Source of the DNA: Hypomyces perniciosus
Lineage: Eukaryota > Ascomycota > Sordariomycetes > Hypocreales > Hypocreaceae
Assembly (NCBI GenBank): GCA_008477525.1
Contig: SPDT01000004.1
Span: 372,001 to 436,000 of the forward strand
Length of the DNA: 64,000 bases
Reading direction: 5' to 3'
A model generated the notes under the pieces. It had not been told where the DNA came from and ran no database searches. It worked only from the letters and a program-made list of their open reading frames with translations. A program made the translations under genes and the position numbers. This document shows positions 27,533-39,805 of the stretch, in pieces; the stretch's first letter is position 1, and the number at the start of each line of letters is the position of its first letter.

Positions 27533-29522
27533 AGCTATTACTTCTAGAATAGCAATATATTCCTAAGCCTTTTCTTTATTAATAGCAGGAATTTAAACCT
27601 ATATAAAGCTATAAACTCTATAAGTATTTATATAGCTGTATAGTGTAGTATATCCTTTAATTATAAGGAAAAAACCATATTTTAAGGGATTTAGCAGCCT
27701 TATTAACTATATAGTTTTCATAAAAAGAGTATTATACTGTATATATCCTCCAGCTTAGTAATGCCTTAAACTACTTATAAGGTTTATATCTAGCTGTAGG
27801 CAATAAAGGGTATTTAGCAATTTTATCTTTTTATAGTTATTATCTTGATTAAAGATATTAAAGGTGGCTATACCTATTGCCTTAAAGGTAACAGGGCCCC
27901 CGCCAATATAGATAATACCTAGGTCCCTGTTATTAGGTCTATAGTCTATAAACTATTTCCTAGAATTAACTATATAAACTATAGATCCAGTATTATATAA
28001 TAGACTATTTTAAATAAAAAGTCTAAAGGGTTTAGGCTTTTTAGAAGATTTAGAAGGCTTAGAAGGATTAAAAGACTTTTTTCCTTTTTTAGCGTTTAAG
28101 GCATATAAAAGATCTCGATTACTATCTAAACTGCTGGTAGATTTAGTAGAAGACTCTTTTAATAGCTTTTCTAAGCTATGCTCCCCAGTAGCTAGATAAT
28201 ATATGCTAGCAAAAGCAGTATCCTTTATAGTTTGCTTCTGGTTTTATTGATTCTGATTCTTTTAATTTCCTTAATTCTTCTAATTTCCTTTCCTTTTATT
28301 AGAATTAAAAGCTGGCTTTTAATTAAGGGACTTAAAAGGGCCCGAGGCCTTGTTAACTTTATATGCAATAAAAGATAGATTCCTAGTCTCTTCTAATATA
28401 TCTGCTATAAGGAACTGAATATTGAAACCTTTAGTAGATTGCCTAATAGCTCTACTAGATCTAATGGTTCCTCTAATTCTTTCAGCCTATTAAGGATAAG
28501 TCTTTTTTAAGGAATTTAAATATTGGTTTACTTGGTCTAGTATATTAATATTAACCTTTAAAATAGCTAGCTTCGCTAATAAACTGTTAAAAGTAGCATT
28601 AAATTTAGCTAAAGATCCGTTATAATTACTATAATTTAATAAGTGAAATTCCCTATAAAGGGAATCTCTCTATAAAGTATTAGAGTAACTATATTGTCTC
28701 TTTAATGCTAAAAATGCTTCTTTTGGGCTTTGAATCTAAGCAATAGATGCAGCAGGAATAGCTGTTAAACTATCCCTAATTAGTATAAGTAATAGGGCCT
28801 GTTCTGAATTAGATAAAGAATCAGTAACTATAGGATTTTCTATAAAGGCATAGTAATCCATAGCCTTTAATATAATATTTAAAGACTGTTTCCACTAATT
28901 AAAGTTATTAGGGCCCACTAGCTTATAGCTTTCTGGAAAGCTATAGACCTTTTTCAATGCCTTTTTAATAAAACTATTATTTAGAGTAGAAATAGTATTC
29001 TAGGGTTAAGGAATAGATGAAAATAGAACCTGGATCAGTATAGGAATAGGAGTAGGAGCTTATATCGGCACTGAAATAAGGGCTATAGGATCAACTTATA
29101 TTGGACTAGTAGCCTGTTATTAAAGCCTTAATATAGCAGCAGCTAGGCTAGCTAGAGTATTAGATAACTGAGTCATAGTGTTATTCTAACCCTTTAACTG
29201 TGCCTTAACTGTCTCAGTAAGAGCCCTCTGTGCCTGAAGCTCTTATTCTATATTCTACACCTAAATAAATAAATCCCTTTACTGCTAGGGAGAGCTATTA
29301 TCCTTAATTAAGGAAATAGGGCTACTAAGAGCCTTAATAGGTCGACTTATACTGCTATTAGACCTATATCCTATTAAAATAGGGAATATACTATATAGTA
29401 TATATAAATCACTAAAAATAGTAAAAATAGTAGCAGTACTACTATAACTGCAACAGTATTTGCAGTAGAAGCCTAGGAATAGCTTCTGGTAGCCAAAATC
29501 CAAAAATACTAATATAAGCACT

Positions 29523-29654
29523 AGGATAAGCACTATAAAAACCCGCTATAAGTGCTGTAGTAGCGCTAGGGGAAGTGCTATAAATACTAGGATAAGCACT
29601 GTAAAAACCCGCTATAAGTGCTATAGTAGCGCTAAGGGAAGTGCTGTAACTACT
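29523..29654. repeat. Two-unit 66-bp tandem repeat in the copia leader
   Basis: Units 29,523-29,588 and 29,589-29,654 differ at a handful of positions, mainly G/A transitions. They lie between the primer-binding site and the Gag-like region. Confidence 0.85.
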
Positions 29655-29686
29655 AGAAAAATCCACTAATAGAGACCCAAGGAAAA

Positions 29687-29705
29687 CTCTCCCGGGCTCA
29701 TAACC
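29687..29705 (-). other. Primer-binding site, initiator tRNA-Met half-molecule type
   Basis: Directly inside the 5' LTR, the minus strand reads ggttatgagcccgggag. Its first 12 bases are complementary to the anticodon arm of a fungal initiator tRNA-Met (GGGCUCAUAACC, CAU anticodon included), the half-tRNA priming known for Drosophila copia and relatives. This fixes the orientation of the element. Confidence 0.75.
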
Positions 29706-30285
29706 TGTTAAAATAACAAGGTTATACTGAACCTTATTTATATATAGCTTCTAGGAAGCTGCATACAACGCAGCAATAAGGAAACGACTGAAAGTCTAAT
29801 TAGGTTAACAATAGATAAACAATTAAATTGTAACTAAACTAATAGCTAAAAAGCTATAGAATATCTAGTGATATACGGCTAGTGTAAAAGTGATTGTATG
29901 AACAATAGCTTTATCTTCTATAATAGTCCTCCGACCTAATAATAGGTATACAGTGGCAGATTTGGGTTCGTGGCCGCATTCCTATTTTCCGCAAAATTCA
30001 TTTGTATATAAAATCAGTCAAATCGACTTACGGCCATACAAACAGGAAACCATTTTAGTCAGATTTTTCACAATAGCCATTATGGCCATTGTATTAAGTC
30101 TAGGGTAGGCGGGGTAGCTGGTCCTAGCTCAATTGTTATCGTTAAAGATAATAGAAATTTCCTGACTTACACCGAAGTTCCTCCAGAACTCGGTCCTAGC
30201 GTCGGGCCTAATTCCAGGTCTAGCCAGAATAGGAAGGTTACCCAAATACACTGAAATCCTTACTTTTTAGCCCTCCTTTTTAACA
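29706..30285 (-). repeat. 580-bp copia LTR, copy B (5' LTR of the copia element)
   Basis: In inverse orientation to copy A. The primer-binding site adjoins it on the left. Its right flank, ACTTT at 30,286-30,290, is one half of the target duplication whose partner (AAAGT) follows copy E at 42,529-42,533. Confidence 0.93.
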
Positions 30286-33200
30286 ACTTTATTAAAGATT
30301 ATAGCAGAATTATAATACTTTTAGTAGATTTTATTTATAAAAAGTAAAAAGGTTTTTTGCAGTTAAAGTTTAATGCTTTTAAAGCTTTTTAATAGCTTAA
30401 AGGAAAAAATTTAAAGAAATTTATTTTAATATATTATAACTTAAAGGCATTAATTTATATAAAGATGGATATATTAAACTATATAATTAAAGCAGTATTA
30501 GCTTAATATTAATAAAATATTTAATACCCTATAGTATATATATTAAAAAGGTTAAATAGTTTTACATTATATTATTATACCTTTAATATTAAATTCTTTA
30601 TTATTATAAAAGCTTTTTAAATATAAAGATATTATCTGGCTTATATAAGTATAAAGTCTTAAATTATAATAGACTATTTTAACTTCTATTATTTTATAAA
30701 TAAATAAAAGCTTTTATATTTATAAATAAAGGCTTTTAATATACTAGCTTTATTTAATTTATATATTAAATATAGGCCAAAGAAGTTTAACCCTATTAAT
30801 GCTTTATTTTAATACTTTAATTTTTATAATTTTATTAAAATTAAAGAATTACAGTAAAGCTATATATTAATAATTCTATAGTATTTTTATAATAAAAAAG
30901 CTAATAGCTTATATAAATTAAAGGGATTTATAGTAGTATATTATAATAATTAAAAATATATAATATCGCTTATAAATAAAAGTATTACTTTAATATTACT
31001 TTAAGTTAAAGGATACGGATTAAATACTATTTAATAGATAGCTTACCTATAAAGTATAGTAGTTAAAGTTATAACTGCTAGTTTATAGGTTATATAGTAA
31101 ACTACTATAAATTTACTGCTAAAACTATAAAAGTCTTTATATTTAATTATTTTATAAGTTTAATAAAAAGATTACTTTATTTAATAGAAAATTTAAAGCT
31201 AAAAAATAGTTAATATATCTTATAGTAATAATTAAATTATTAATAATAATTAATTAGTTTACTATTAAAGTAAAGTTTATATATTAATAGGTTTTTATAT
31301 TAAAATTTTAATGCTACTTTATTATAATTTAACTGCTAAATATCTAAAAGTTAATTATACTTTAAAATACATTATATTAATCTATTATTAGTAAAGTATA
31401 AAGCAAGATATTAAACATTACATATCTATATATTATATTTATTAAATAATAAAGGCGAACACCTATTAACTTTATAGCAAATTTATTTTATTATTAATAT
31501 TAAAAAAACCTTTTAAAGGAACTTTTATAGATTTTATTATAGATTTATTAGAAATCTTAAACTATAAAGGTAAATATTTATATAATATAATTTTTATTAT
31601 TATAAATTAATATATAAAATATACTTTATATATATTTATAATAGTATATATTATAAGCAGTAGAGTTATTAACCTTTTTATAAAATATATTTATTTAATT
31701 TTTAAAATACTATAAGGAATTATCTTTAATAGAGATTAATTATTTAAATCTAGATTTTAGTAAAGTTTCTGTTATTTATTTACTTATAAACAGTAATTTA
31801 ATATTACTTTTTACTTATAGATTAATAATTAAATTCAATAATAGAATTAAGCTTTAAAATATTATTTATATTCTTTTTACAGTAAATAATAGGATAATTA
31901 ACTGTAAAAATTATCTTTTATTTAGTTTATATATAATAGTATTCAATATTCTATAACTAGCTATTTATTAGCTTTTTTACTATTTAGCTATAAGTTTAAT
32001 GCTTTGGGTTATAATAAATTAATATATTATAGATATTATACTAATGCTATTATAAAGGTAAAAAAGCTTTAAGCTATTTATAAAATAGTTAAATAAATAC
32101 TATAATAAAGCTAAAAAGAATATAAAAAGTAATATAATATTTATTAATTTTAAAAGAAATTTATTATAGGTAATTAAGTATTATTTTCTATAAAATACCT
32201 AAAACTTTAGCAATTTAGTAAGAAATTTATTAAAAAGTATATTAGTTTTTATTAGATTAAACACTAAATTGGAATAAATAGATTAGTATATTAAATTTAT
32301 CTTTTATTTTTTATTAAAATGTATAATATTTTTAATATTATAAAACTTAAGCTATATTATAGCTATAAAGGAGAACCTTTTAAGCTAATAAATTACCTTT
32401 TAAGCGTTAAAGAGATATTTAAAGTTAAGAAAATTATTAATTATAAATATAAAGGATATAATATTTATATTTAATTAAATAAAAAGATTATTTAAAGATT
32501 AATAATATTTAATACAAGAAAAGTAATTTTATAAATATTAAATTAATTTAAAAGTATAAATAATGATTTATTAATAAATAACTAGCTATTACTATTAAAT
32601 ATTATAAAGTTAAAGGGAGTAGGGTATTATATAGGTTTAATTAATTAATTGAAAATAGAAAATGAATATATAATAGTATATATTTTATAGTAAATAAGCA
32701 GTAATATTACTATTAAATAACAGCTAGTTCTCTTTATATTTAAATAGTACTTTATTATAATCTTTTATAATAGTAGGATATATTTAAAGATATATAGGAA
32801 TTATAATATACTAATATACTATACAGTAATTAATAAAGAACTGCTATTATAAATAAAAAAAATATATATTAAAATAAAAGTATATATAATAGCAGTAATA
32901 ATAGTAAAAGAGTTTATTTAATTAAAAGTAATTTAAAGGTTTAAGCGCTTTAAGTTTTAGCGGCAATACTGCTTATTTACTATAAACTTTTGTTTTTTTA
33001 CTCTTTAATTAGGCTTAACATTTATTGCATTAATATAAAGTTTTTTTATATTAAACTTATAATAGTACTATTATAGATTAGGTTTTTATTAACTATTATT
33101 ATATAATAAAAAAGTAATATTAAAGTATTTACTTTATTAATAAAGGACTTTTAAGAATATTAAATTAATACTTTAATAGTATTAATAAATTAATAAGCAA

Positions 33201-34263
33201 TTAAATTATATAATTTATTATTTAAAAAATAAAAAGATTATTTTTAAACGCAGCTAATATAATATAAATTAATATAAAAAGTTTACTTTTTAATTATATA
33301 AAATTTATATTTATTATTATAACATTAGGGAGGTTTTTTTTTAATTTTATATTTTATTTAATTAAAAGGTTAAAATAATAATAATATAAGGCAGGGCATT
33401 TATAGTAAGTTAATAGTAGTTAATAGTTATATTTATATAAGAATATTTATTAAGTTAAATTATTAGTAGTTTTATAGTGTTTTACTGGTAAAGGTATAGT
33501 AATCTTAAAGGGAAGGTATTTTAATAAAGATATAATTAAAATAGTATTAGCTGTAAGTAAAGATAGGTTTATTATATTAAAGTTTTTAAATACTGCAGGA
33601 TTACTATTCTTTCTTAAAACTAAGCTATAAATATATTAAATAGGAAATTATAGTAAAAGATTAATTATAGAAAACTTATAAAGTGGCAATATTTATTATA
33701 GAAAGAAAAAGAGAATTTATAGTAGTAGGTTAAACGAAAAGAAAAAAACTGCTATTATATAATAGGTTAGCTAGTAATAAAAAGTAAAAGGAAGGAATAT
33801 TTATAGAGATAGCGCTTATAGGGAGAGAGGGTAAAAGAGAGAGAAAAATAAAAAGGAAAAAAAGAAAAAAAAGAGAAAAGTAAATAGGAATTAAAGTTAT
33901 AAAAGAAAAAAAAAATAAAGTAAAAATATATATAATGCATTTATAGATAGTAGTAAATTAAAAGAAGAAACATAAAATAAATTATTTATATATTAATAGT
34001 AAAGGGTTAGTTTATTATATAGGATTTCTTTGCTATCTTTTAAATTTAATTATATAAAAGTATACTTTTAAATTACAAAGTTAGAAACTTTTAAGCTATT
34101 AAATATATATTAACGTATTTAAATTTGAAGCTTAAAGAAGTATTTACATAGGAAATAGTTACTGTTTAGTATAGTAATAGGGTATTAAAAGCTAGAAAAA
34201 AGCTAGTTAAATATAAGGTCTTTATTAGTATTAAGGTTAATGCTATAAAAGGGGGGGGCAGCC
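30286..34263 (+). mobile_element. 3' half of a split Ty3/gypsy element (G)
   Basis: It begins inside reverse transcriptase with FIKDYSRI-type sequence (gypsy FYRRFIKDFSRIA), then RNase H near 30,460-30,620 (MDILNYIIKAVL, YPIVYILKRLN), then integrase core near 31,520-31,830 (FIIDLLEI, later NRD). It ends with a purine run (aaaaggggggggg, about 34,247-34,258) before the 3' LTR. The missing first half is at 42,534-45,147 in inverted orientation, and the RT text joins without a gap across the shared ACTTT. Confidence 0.85.
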
Positions 34264-34525
34264 TATTAAAAGACTAAAAGCTTTAAAGCTTTTATAATAT
34301 TATATAGGCTGGAATATATATATAAAAGTAACTGTAATCCCTGAAAATATAAAACTTTAAAGACTAGTAAATTACTGCTGCTATACTTAACTACTAGTTT
34401 CTGGCTTATTACCTACTTATTAGCACCTATCTCTCCTTTAAGTAACTGCTCTTTAACCTCCTTTACTCGTCCCTAAAGTCCCAGCCCCTCGCCTAATCTA
34501 TCTGCCCTAAAAAGGGTCTCTGACA
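34264..34525 (+). repeat. 262-bp LTR, 3' LTR of split gypsy G
   Basis: It starts TATTAAAAGAC and ends GGGTCTCTGACA. The intact partner starts TGTCAGGAGAC-like, so the ends form the expected short inverted repeat. The following ATTAA (34,526-34,530) matches TTAAT at 45,641-45,645, beyond the 5' LTR. Confidence 0.88.
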
Positions 34526-34530
34526 ATTAA

Positions 34531-37500
34531 TTTTACATAACTAAAAATAAATATATTAACTACCTTTAACTTTATTCTTTAATTATTAATATTATAATTA
34601 TTAATATTATAATTATTAATATTAATAATAATAATAATATTAATATTAATAGCAATATAGCTTTTATTATAAATATTATACTTTTAAGTAATTTTCTTTA
34701 TATTATATATTTATTAATTAATAGTGAAATTATAGAAAAAAAATACTTTCTTTGTAAAGTATAGTTATAATTGCCTTTTAAAAGTGGCTTATTATAGTAT
34801 TAGTTTTTTATCTGGCTAAGCAGCTATACCTCTTTCTCCTCCTTTTATTTCCGCCTTAGCCTTAGCCTTAATACCTATCGCTATTCTCGCCTTAGCTTTA
34901 GCCCTTATTACTGCTGCTACTGCTTTAATAGCCGCTTTTATAGCTACTTTTATTACTATTACTCCTATAGCTGCCTTTACTTTTACCTTTACTACTGCTA
35001 TTACTCCTACTATAATATTATTATCCTATTTTTATAAAGGTTACTTAAAGTTAATTATTATTGATAAAAAAGACTTTTTTTAATATATTTTGATTATTTA
35101 CTTTTAATAATATATTATTTACTTTTTAATAAACTTTTTTTTAATTTAACTATCACATTTTATTTAATTATATAAATTATAGTTATTCAATATTTATATT
35201 AATTGTATATTAACTCTTTTAACCTATCAATAAAAATAACAAAAAAGCAAATATTTATTTTTTATGTATATATATATAAATTGATGTAATTAAATAATAA
35301 TTTAATATAAAAAGGTATCATACTTTTAATTTAATATAGTAAAAGAGGAGGATTTAATTGATATTAAAAAAGCAGTTATTTTAAATAGTAATAATAATAA
35401 TACCGTTTATATAGAAATATATAAAAGGTAAAAAGCATTTAAGGAATAGTTATTATAGTAATAAAATATACCTTTTATAGTAAATAGCCTATAAATTAAA
35501 ATTAATTAATTTCTTATACTTTTATACATTTTACTTTAATAATTATATATGTATTAAATTTAAGAGTATTTTAAAATATTTAGAATATTAGAAAAAAGCG
35601 TTAATAAGCCTATTAATAAATATAAAGTTAATAAAGAGATAAAAAACTACAAATAATTCGTTTAATGGCCTTATTTCTTTAATTAAAGATAATAGCTTGA
35701 TTTAATAATAAAAGGATTTGTTTATTTAAATATAAAATATAAAATAAAAGCTTTAAATATAAAAGGCTTTTATTAAAATAATCAAAGTATAGTTAAAGGG
35801 TTAAAATATTACTATAATATAGTTATTTAATACTTTAATTAATTTAACTGCTATTATTTGAAATCTTCAACTTTAAATTATTAATTTAATAGAAATTAAT
35901 TTTATAGCCTTTATATTAATATTTATATAACCTTTTACTTTTATCTTTATATTAATTTAGGTTTTATTTTTATTTATTCTTTAACCTTAACCTATTATTT
36001 TTACTTTGAGGAATAATATATTAAAAGAATATTAAAAAAAGTTTATAATTTCTTAAAAAGCTATAAATTAATAGATTTTAATAACTTTAATTAATAAAAA
36101 TAATCTTTAAATATTATATTAAAAGGTATAAATTATTATACCTTTATAAAAAGTTCATAATTATGACTTTTTCAATTAATTTAAAATAGGCTTTATTATT
36201 TATATTAGTTAAAAATAGGTTAACAATAATTTTTATTATATTTACTATTTAAATTTAAAGCTTATAAAAGTATTCTTAATATTTAAAAAACAATGTAATT
36301 ACTTTAATACTTTATAAAGAAATTCCTTTTATAAAGAATTCTATTTATTAAATTATAATAATTATAAAGGATTTTTAATGAAATTTAATATTATTTTTAA
36401 TAAATTATTAATTAAATTAATTATTTTAAAGGTTAATATTAATATCTTAAATTCAATAAATAAATATTTAAATACTTTAAAAAAAGACTTTTTTTTATAA
36501 ATTAAAAAGATTAAAAAGATTATTAAATTTAATAAAACTATTAAATAATTAATTAAGGTTTTTTAATATTTAACCTTTTATAATAAATATATTAAGAGAA
36601 ATTAAAAATCTATCTTTAATTATATATAAAGTTAATAAAGCTTTAAAGCATTTTAGAGTTTTAAAAATTAATTAATTCCTTTTAAATTTGAAAATTAAAA
36701 GCTAACTTTTAATCTTTTTTAAAAAGAAAACAAATAGAAAAAAATTGAAATTAAAAATAAATTAAAAAAGATTATACTTTTATTAATATATAATTTCATT
36801 ATTAAAAAGTATAATTTAAAAAGGCTATTTAAAAAGTCTTTTATGCAATTTATTATTAATTTCAATAATAATTAAAACCTTTTATAAAATTTAAATATTA
36901 AAAAAAAGTCTTTGAAATCTTTTAACTCTTTTAACTCTTTTAAAACTTTTAAACTTTTAAACTTTTTTCTTTAAAATCATTTATTATATAATAAAAGGAT
37001 TTATCGTTTATATAATTAATTTTAAAGAATAGTTTATAAACTATAAGTTTAATAATACAAATTACATATTATTAATATTAATAAAAGCTTTATTACCTTT
37101 AAAAGAATCAATATAGTTATTTTTAATATTTTTTATAAAAGTAATAATTATAAAGAAATAAGATTATTGTATATTTTATTTTTTATACTTAAATATAAAT
37201 TTTATAAATAATTTAAAATACTATTAATTTAAAAAATATATTTAATATAATATTTGTTTTAATAGATTTATATAGTTAATAAAACTATTAAATCTTTTAA
37301 AATATATAACTTTAATTAAGTAAAAATATATTATATTATATAGCTATATAAATAACTATAAAGTATATAGCTTTATAAATGTTGAAATGTATATTATTAA
37401 TAAAGAAAAGCTAAAATATATATTATTATTTTAAAAGTAATAACTTTAAAAAAATACTTTATTAAATTTAATTTTAAATTTATAAAGAAAAAGATTTTAA

Positions 37501-39000
37501 AGGACAAGATTTCTTTAAAGTTTTTAAAACTTTAAATTAAATAAAAAGAAAAGGCTTTATAAACCTTTAATATTTAAAGATATAAAATTTCTCTTTTAAA
37601 AAAAATACCTTTATAAAAAAAGCCTTATATATTTAAAGAATACTTTATTATGAAAAGCTTAAAGGTTATTAAATTAATTCAATTTCAAAAAAACTATTAG
37701 TAATAGTTAATTATAAACTATTAAAATTACCTTTTCATAATTAAAAACAATTATTAAAATAATTATTAAAATGTTTAACTTTAGTTGTATTACAAAAAGT
37801 AAATCTTATTATTTAATATATAATAAAAGTAAAGCTATTAAATAATTTAATTTAAAGTTAATTATTAATTTACTAACTTTTTTAAATTATTTAAATGTTA
37901 ATACCTTTTTTATAAAGTTAATATTTTATAATAAAGCTTTTATTAATCTTTTAATTATTAATGAAACATTAAAATATAAATAGTTATTCCTGTTAAAAGA
38001 TAATAAGAAATTTATATGTTTAATTCCTTTGAAACGCTTAATATATAATTTAAAAATATAATATAATTAATATTTTAAAAAATCCTATTATAATGATTAA
38101 AAGGAAATTAATTAAGAACTTTAAATTTAATTTTCTTTTAAAAATTATATATTTTTATAATAACCTTTATATTTATAAATAATATAGGTTTATAAAATAA
38201 TTTATTAAAGCTTTATTAAATAAACTTTAAATTATTATTATTGTAATTAACTTGTTACTATATATTTAAAAATTTATTTTTATATAGTTTTTAAATTAAT
38301 TAAGTATATTATTATTAATAAAGACTTTACTTTTTATTTACAAGTATATAAAGATTTAGACTTTAATAAAAACTATAAACTTAATTTATAAAAATATAAA
38401 ACTATTAATATTTATTATAAAGTTTTTATTTTTTAAAAATAAAAAACTAAAAGCTATAAATTAAGTTTTAAATGAAAATTACAAAACTATTAATAGTTTC
38501 AAATAATAATATTGATTTTATTTATATTCTATTTAAATATATAATTTTTAAATTATTAATTATAAAGCTGTATAAAAATAAAACCTTTAAACTTGAAATT
38601 TTAAAGTTTAGTATAAATTAAAATAATCGAAAATTAAAAAAAGAAATAAAATTAAATTTAATAAATTAAATTATCTTTAACTTTTAAGATATAAATTTTT
38701 TACTTTTTAACTTTATTTTAAAAAAGAATATACTGCTATTCCTTTCATTTCTATATTAACTATATAAAGCTTTGTAGTTATAAAGGATTTTATAAATATA
38801 AATATATTTTAATTTCTTTATAATAGTATTTAAAAGTTAATTTCTTTAAACAATTATAGTAAAAAACTTTTCAATATTGAAATAAATACTTTATAGCTTT
38901 AGTAAAATAAAATAATTAATGATAATTTATAGTAGATTTAATTAATTAATTAAATAATATACTTTTACTTTTCTTAAATATAATAGCCTTTTTAAAGGCA
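34531..39000. other. Most AT-rich stretch, no domain recognised
   Basis: It contains a simple TTAATATTATAA-type repeat at about 34,575-34,660 and a less AT-rich patch (34,840-35,030) with CCTTAGCCTTA-like repetition. From 35,300 on it is nearly all A and T. By position it should be the host sequence of gypsy G and the remainder of the older copia C2, but most is too degraded to read. Confidence 0.55.
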
Positions 39001-39225
39001 AGAATTTTATTATTGATTAATTAGTGTTAGATTAAAAAAGATTAAAATAATAAAATAATTGAATTTAAAGTTAAGTTAATTATTAAATGCTTTTAATAAT
39101 TAAAAGGAATAAATTTAATTAAATATTTACTTTAATAGCTATTCTCTTTATTTAGTAACTTTTTTAACTTTAATTATTATTTATAATTCAAAAATTAAAT
39201 AAATTGACTTTAGTAATATACTTTT
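39001..39225 (+). mobile_element. Older copia RT fragment, right half (C2), inverted
   Basis: The reverse complement of this stretch aligns colinearly with copia positions about 25,720-25,945 (for example tttattcctt and ttttaatctttttta-like strings in order). It is therefore the direct continuation of the fragment ending at 24,365. The junction base string CTTTT (39,221-39,225) is the complement of AAAAG at 24,361-24,365. The homology probably continues below 39,001 but was not traced. Confidence 0.82.
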
Positions 39226-39805
39226 TGTTAAAATAAGAAGGTTATACTGAACCTCATTTATGTATGGCTTCTAGGAAGCTGTATATAACGCAGTAATAAG
39301 GAAACGACTAAGAGTCTAGTTAGGTTAACAATAGATGAACAATTGAATTGTAACTGAACTAATAGCTAGAAAGCTATAGAATATCTAGTGATGTGCGGCT
39401 GGTGTAGAAGTGATTGTATAAACAATAGCTTTATCTTCTACAACAGTCCTCCGACCTAATAATAGGTGTGCGGTGGCAGAATTGGGTTTATAGCCGCATT
39501 CCTATTTTCCGCAAAATTCATTTGTATGTAAAATCGGTCAAATCGACTTACGGCCATACAAACGGGAAACCATTTTGGTCAGATTTTTCACAATGGCCAT
39601 TATGCCCATTGTATTGAGTCTAGGGTAGGCGGGGTAGCCGATCCTAGCTCAATTGTTATCGTTGAGGATAACAGAAATTTCCTGACTTACACCGAAGTTC
39701 CTCCGGAACTCGGTCCTAGTGTCGGGCCTAATTCCGGGTCTAGCCAGAATAGGAAGGTTACCCAATTACACAGAAATCCTTGCTTTTTAGCCCTCCTTTT
39801 TAACA
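39226..39805 (-). repeat. 580-bp copia LTR, copy D
   Basis: Inverse orientation to copy A and same length. Left flank is older copia sequence, right flank is truncated gypsy sequence. Recombination between this copy and copy A is the proposed cause of the inversion. Confidence 0.92.

Larger units (their letters stand above)
24946..29705 (-). mobile_element. Ty1/copia internal region, minus strand
   Basis: Read right to left: primer-binding site at 29,705-29,687; Gag-like region; protease signature LLYNTGS near 27,985 (DTGA/S expected); GAG-pre-integrase and integrase at 27,532-26,816; reverse transcriptase with TYIDNCLFIG near 25,425 (YVDD-type expected); then RNase H-like remains. The PR-IN-RT order is diagnostic of Ty1/copia. 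The 5' LTR is at 29,706-30,285. The expected 3' LTR is not at the left end; an LTR in the wrong orientation is. The true 3' end (short tail, purine run and LTR) appears to be 41,825-42,528, displaced by the inversion. Confidence 0.88.

Noticed and set aside
29285..29666. Two small minus-strand frames (82 and 74 codons) near the copia 5' end
   Set aside because: They lie in the leader and tandem repeat of a RIP-degraded element and overlap each other; no gene is supported.
24366..30285. A 5.9-kb element with 580-bp terminal inverted repeats (DNA transposon or foldback)
   Set aside because: The repeats have TG...CA LTR ends, one adjoins a tRNA primer-binding site, and the outer flanks do not form a target duplication. 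The flanks match other breakpoints, so the inverted look is explained by an inversion.
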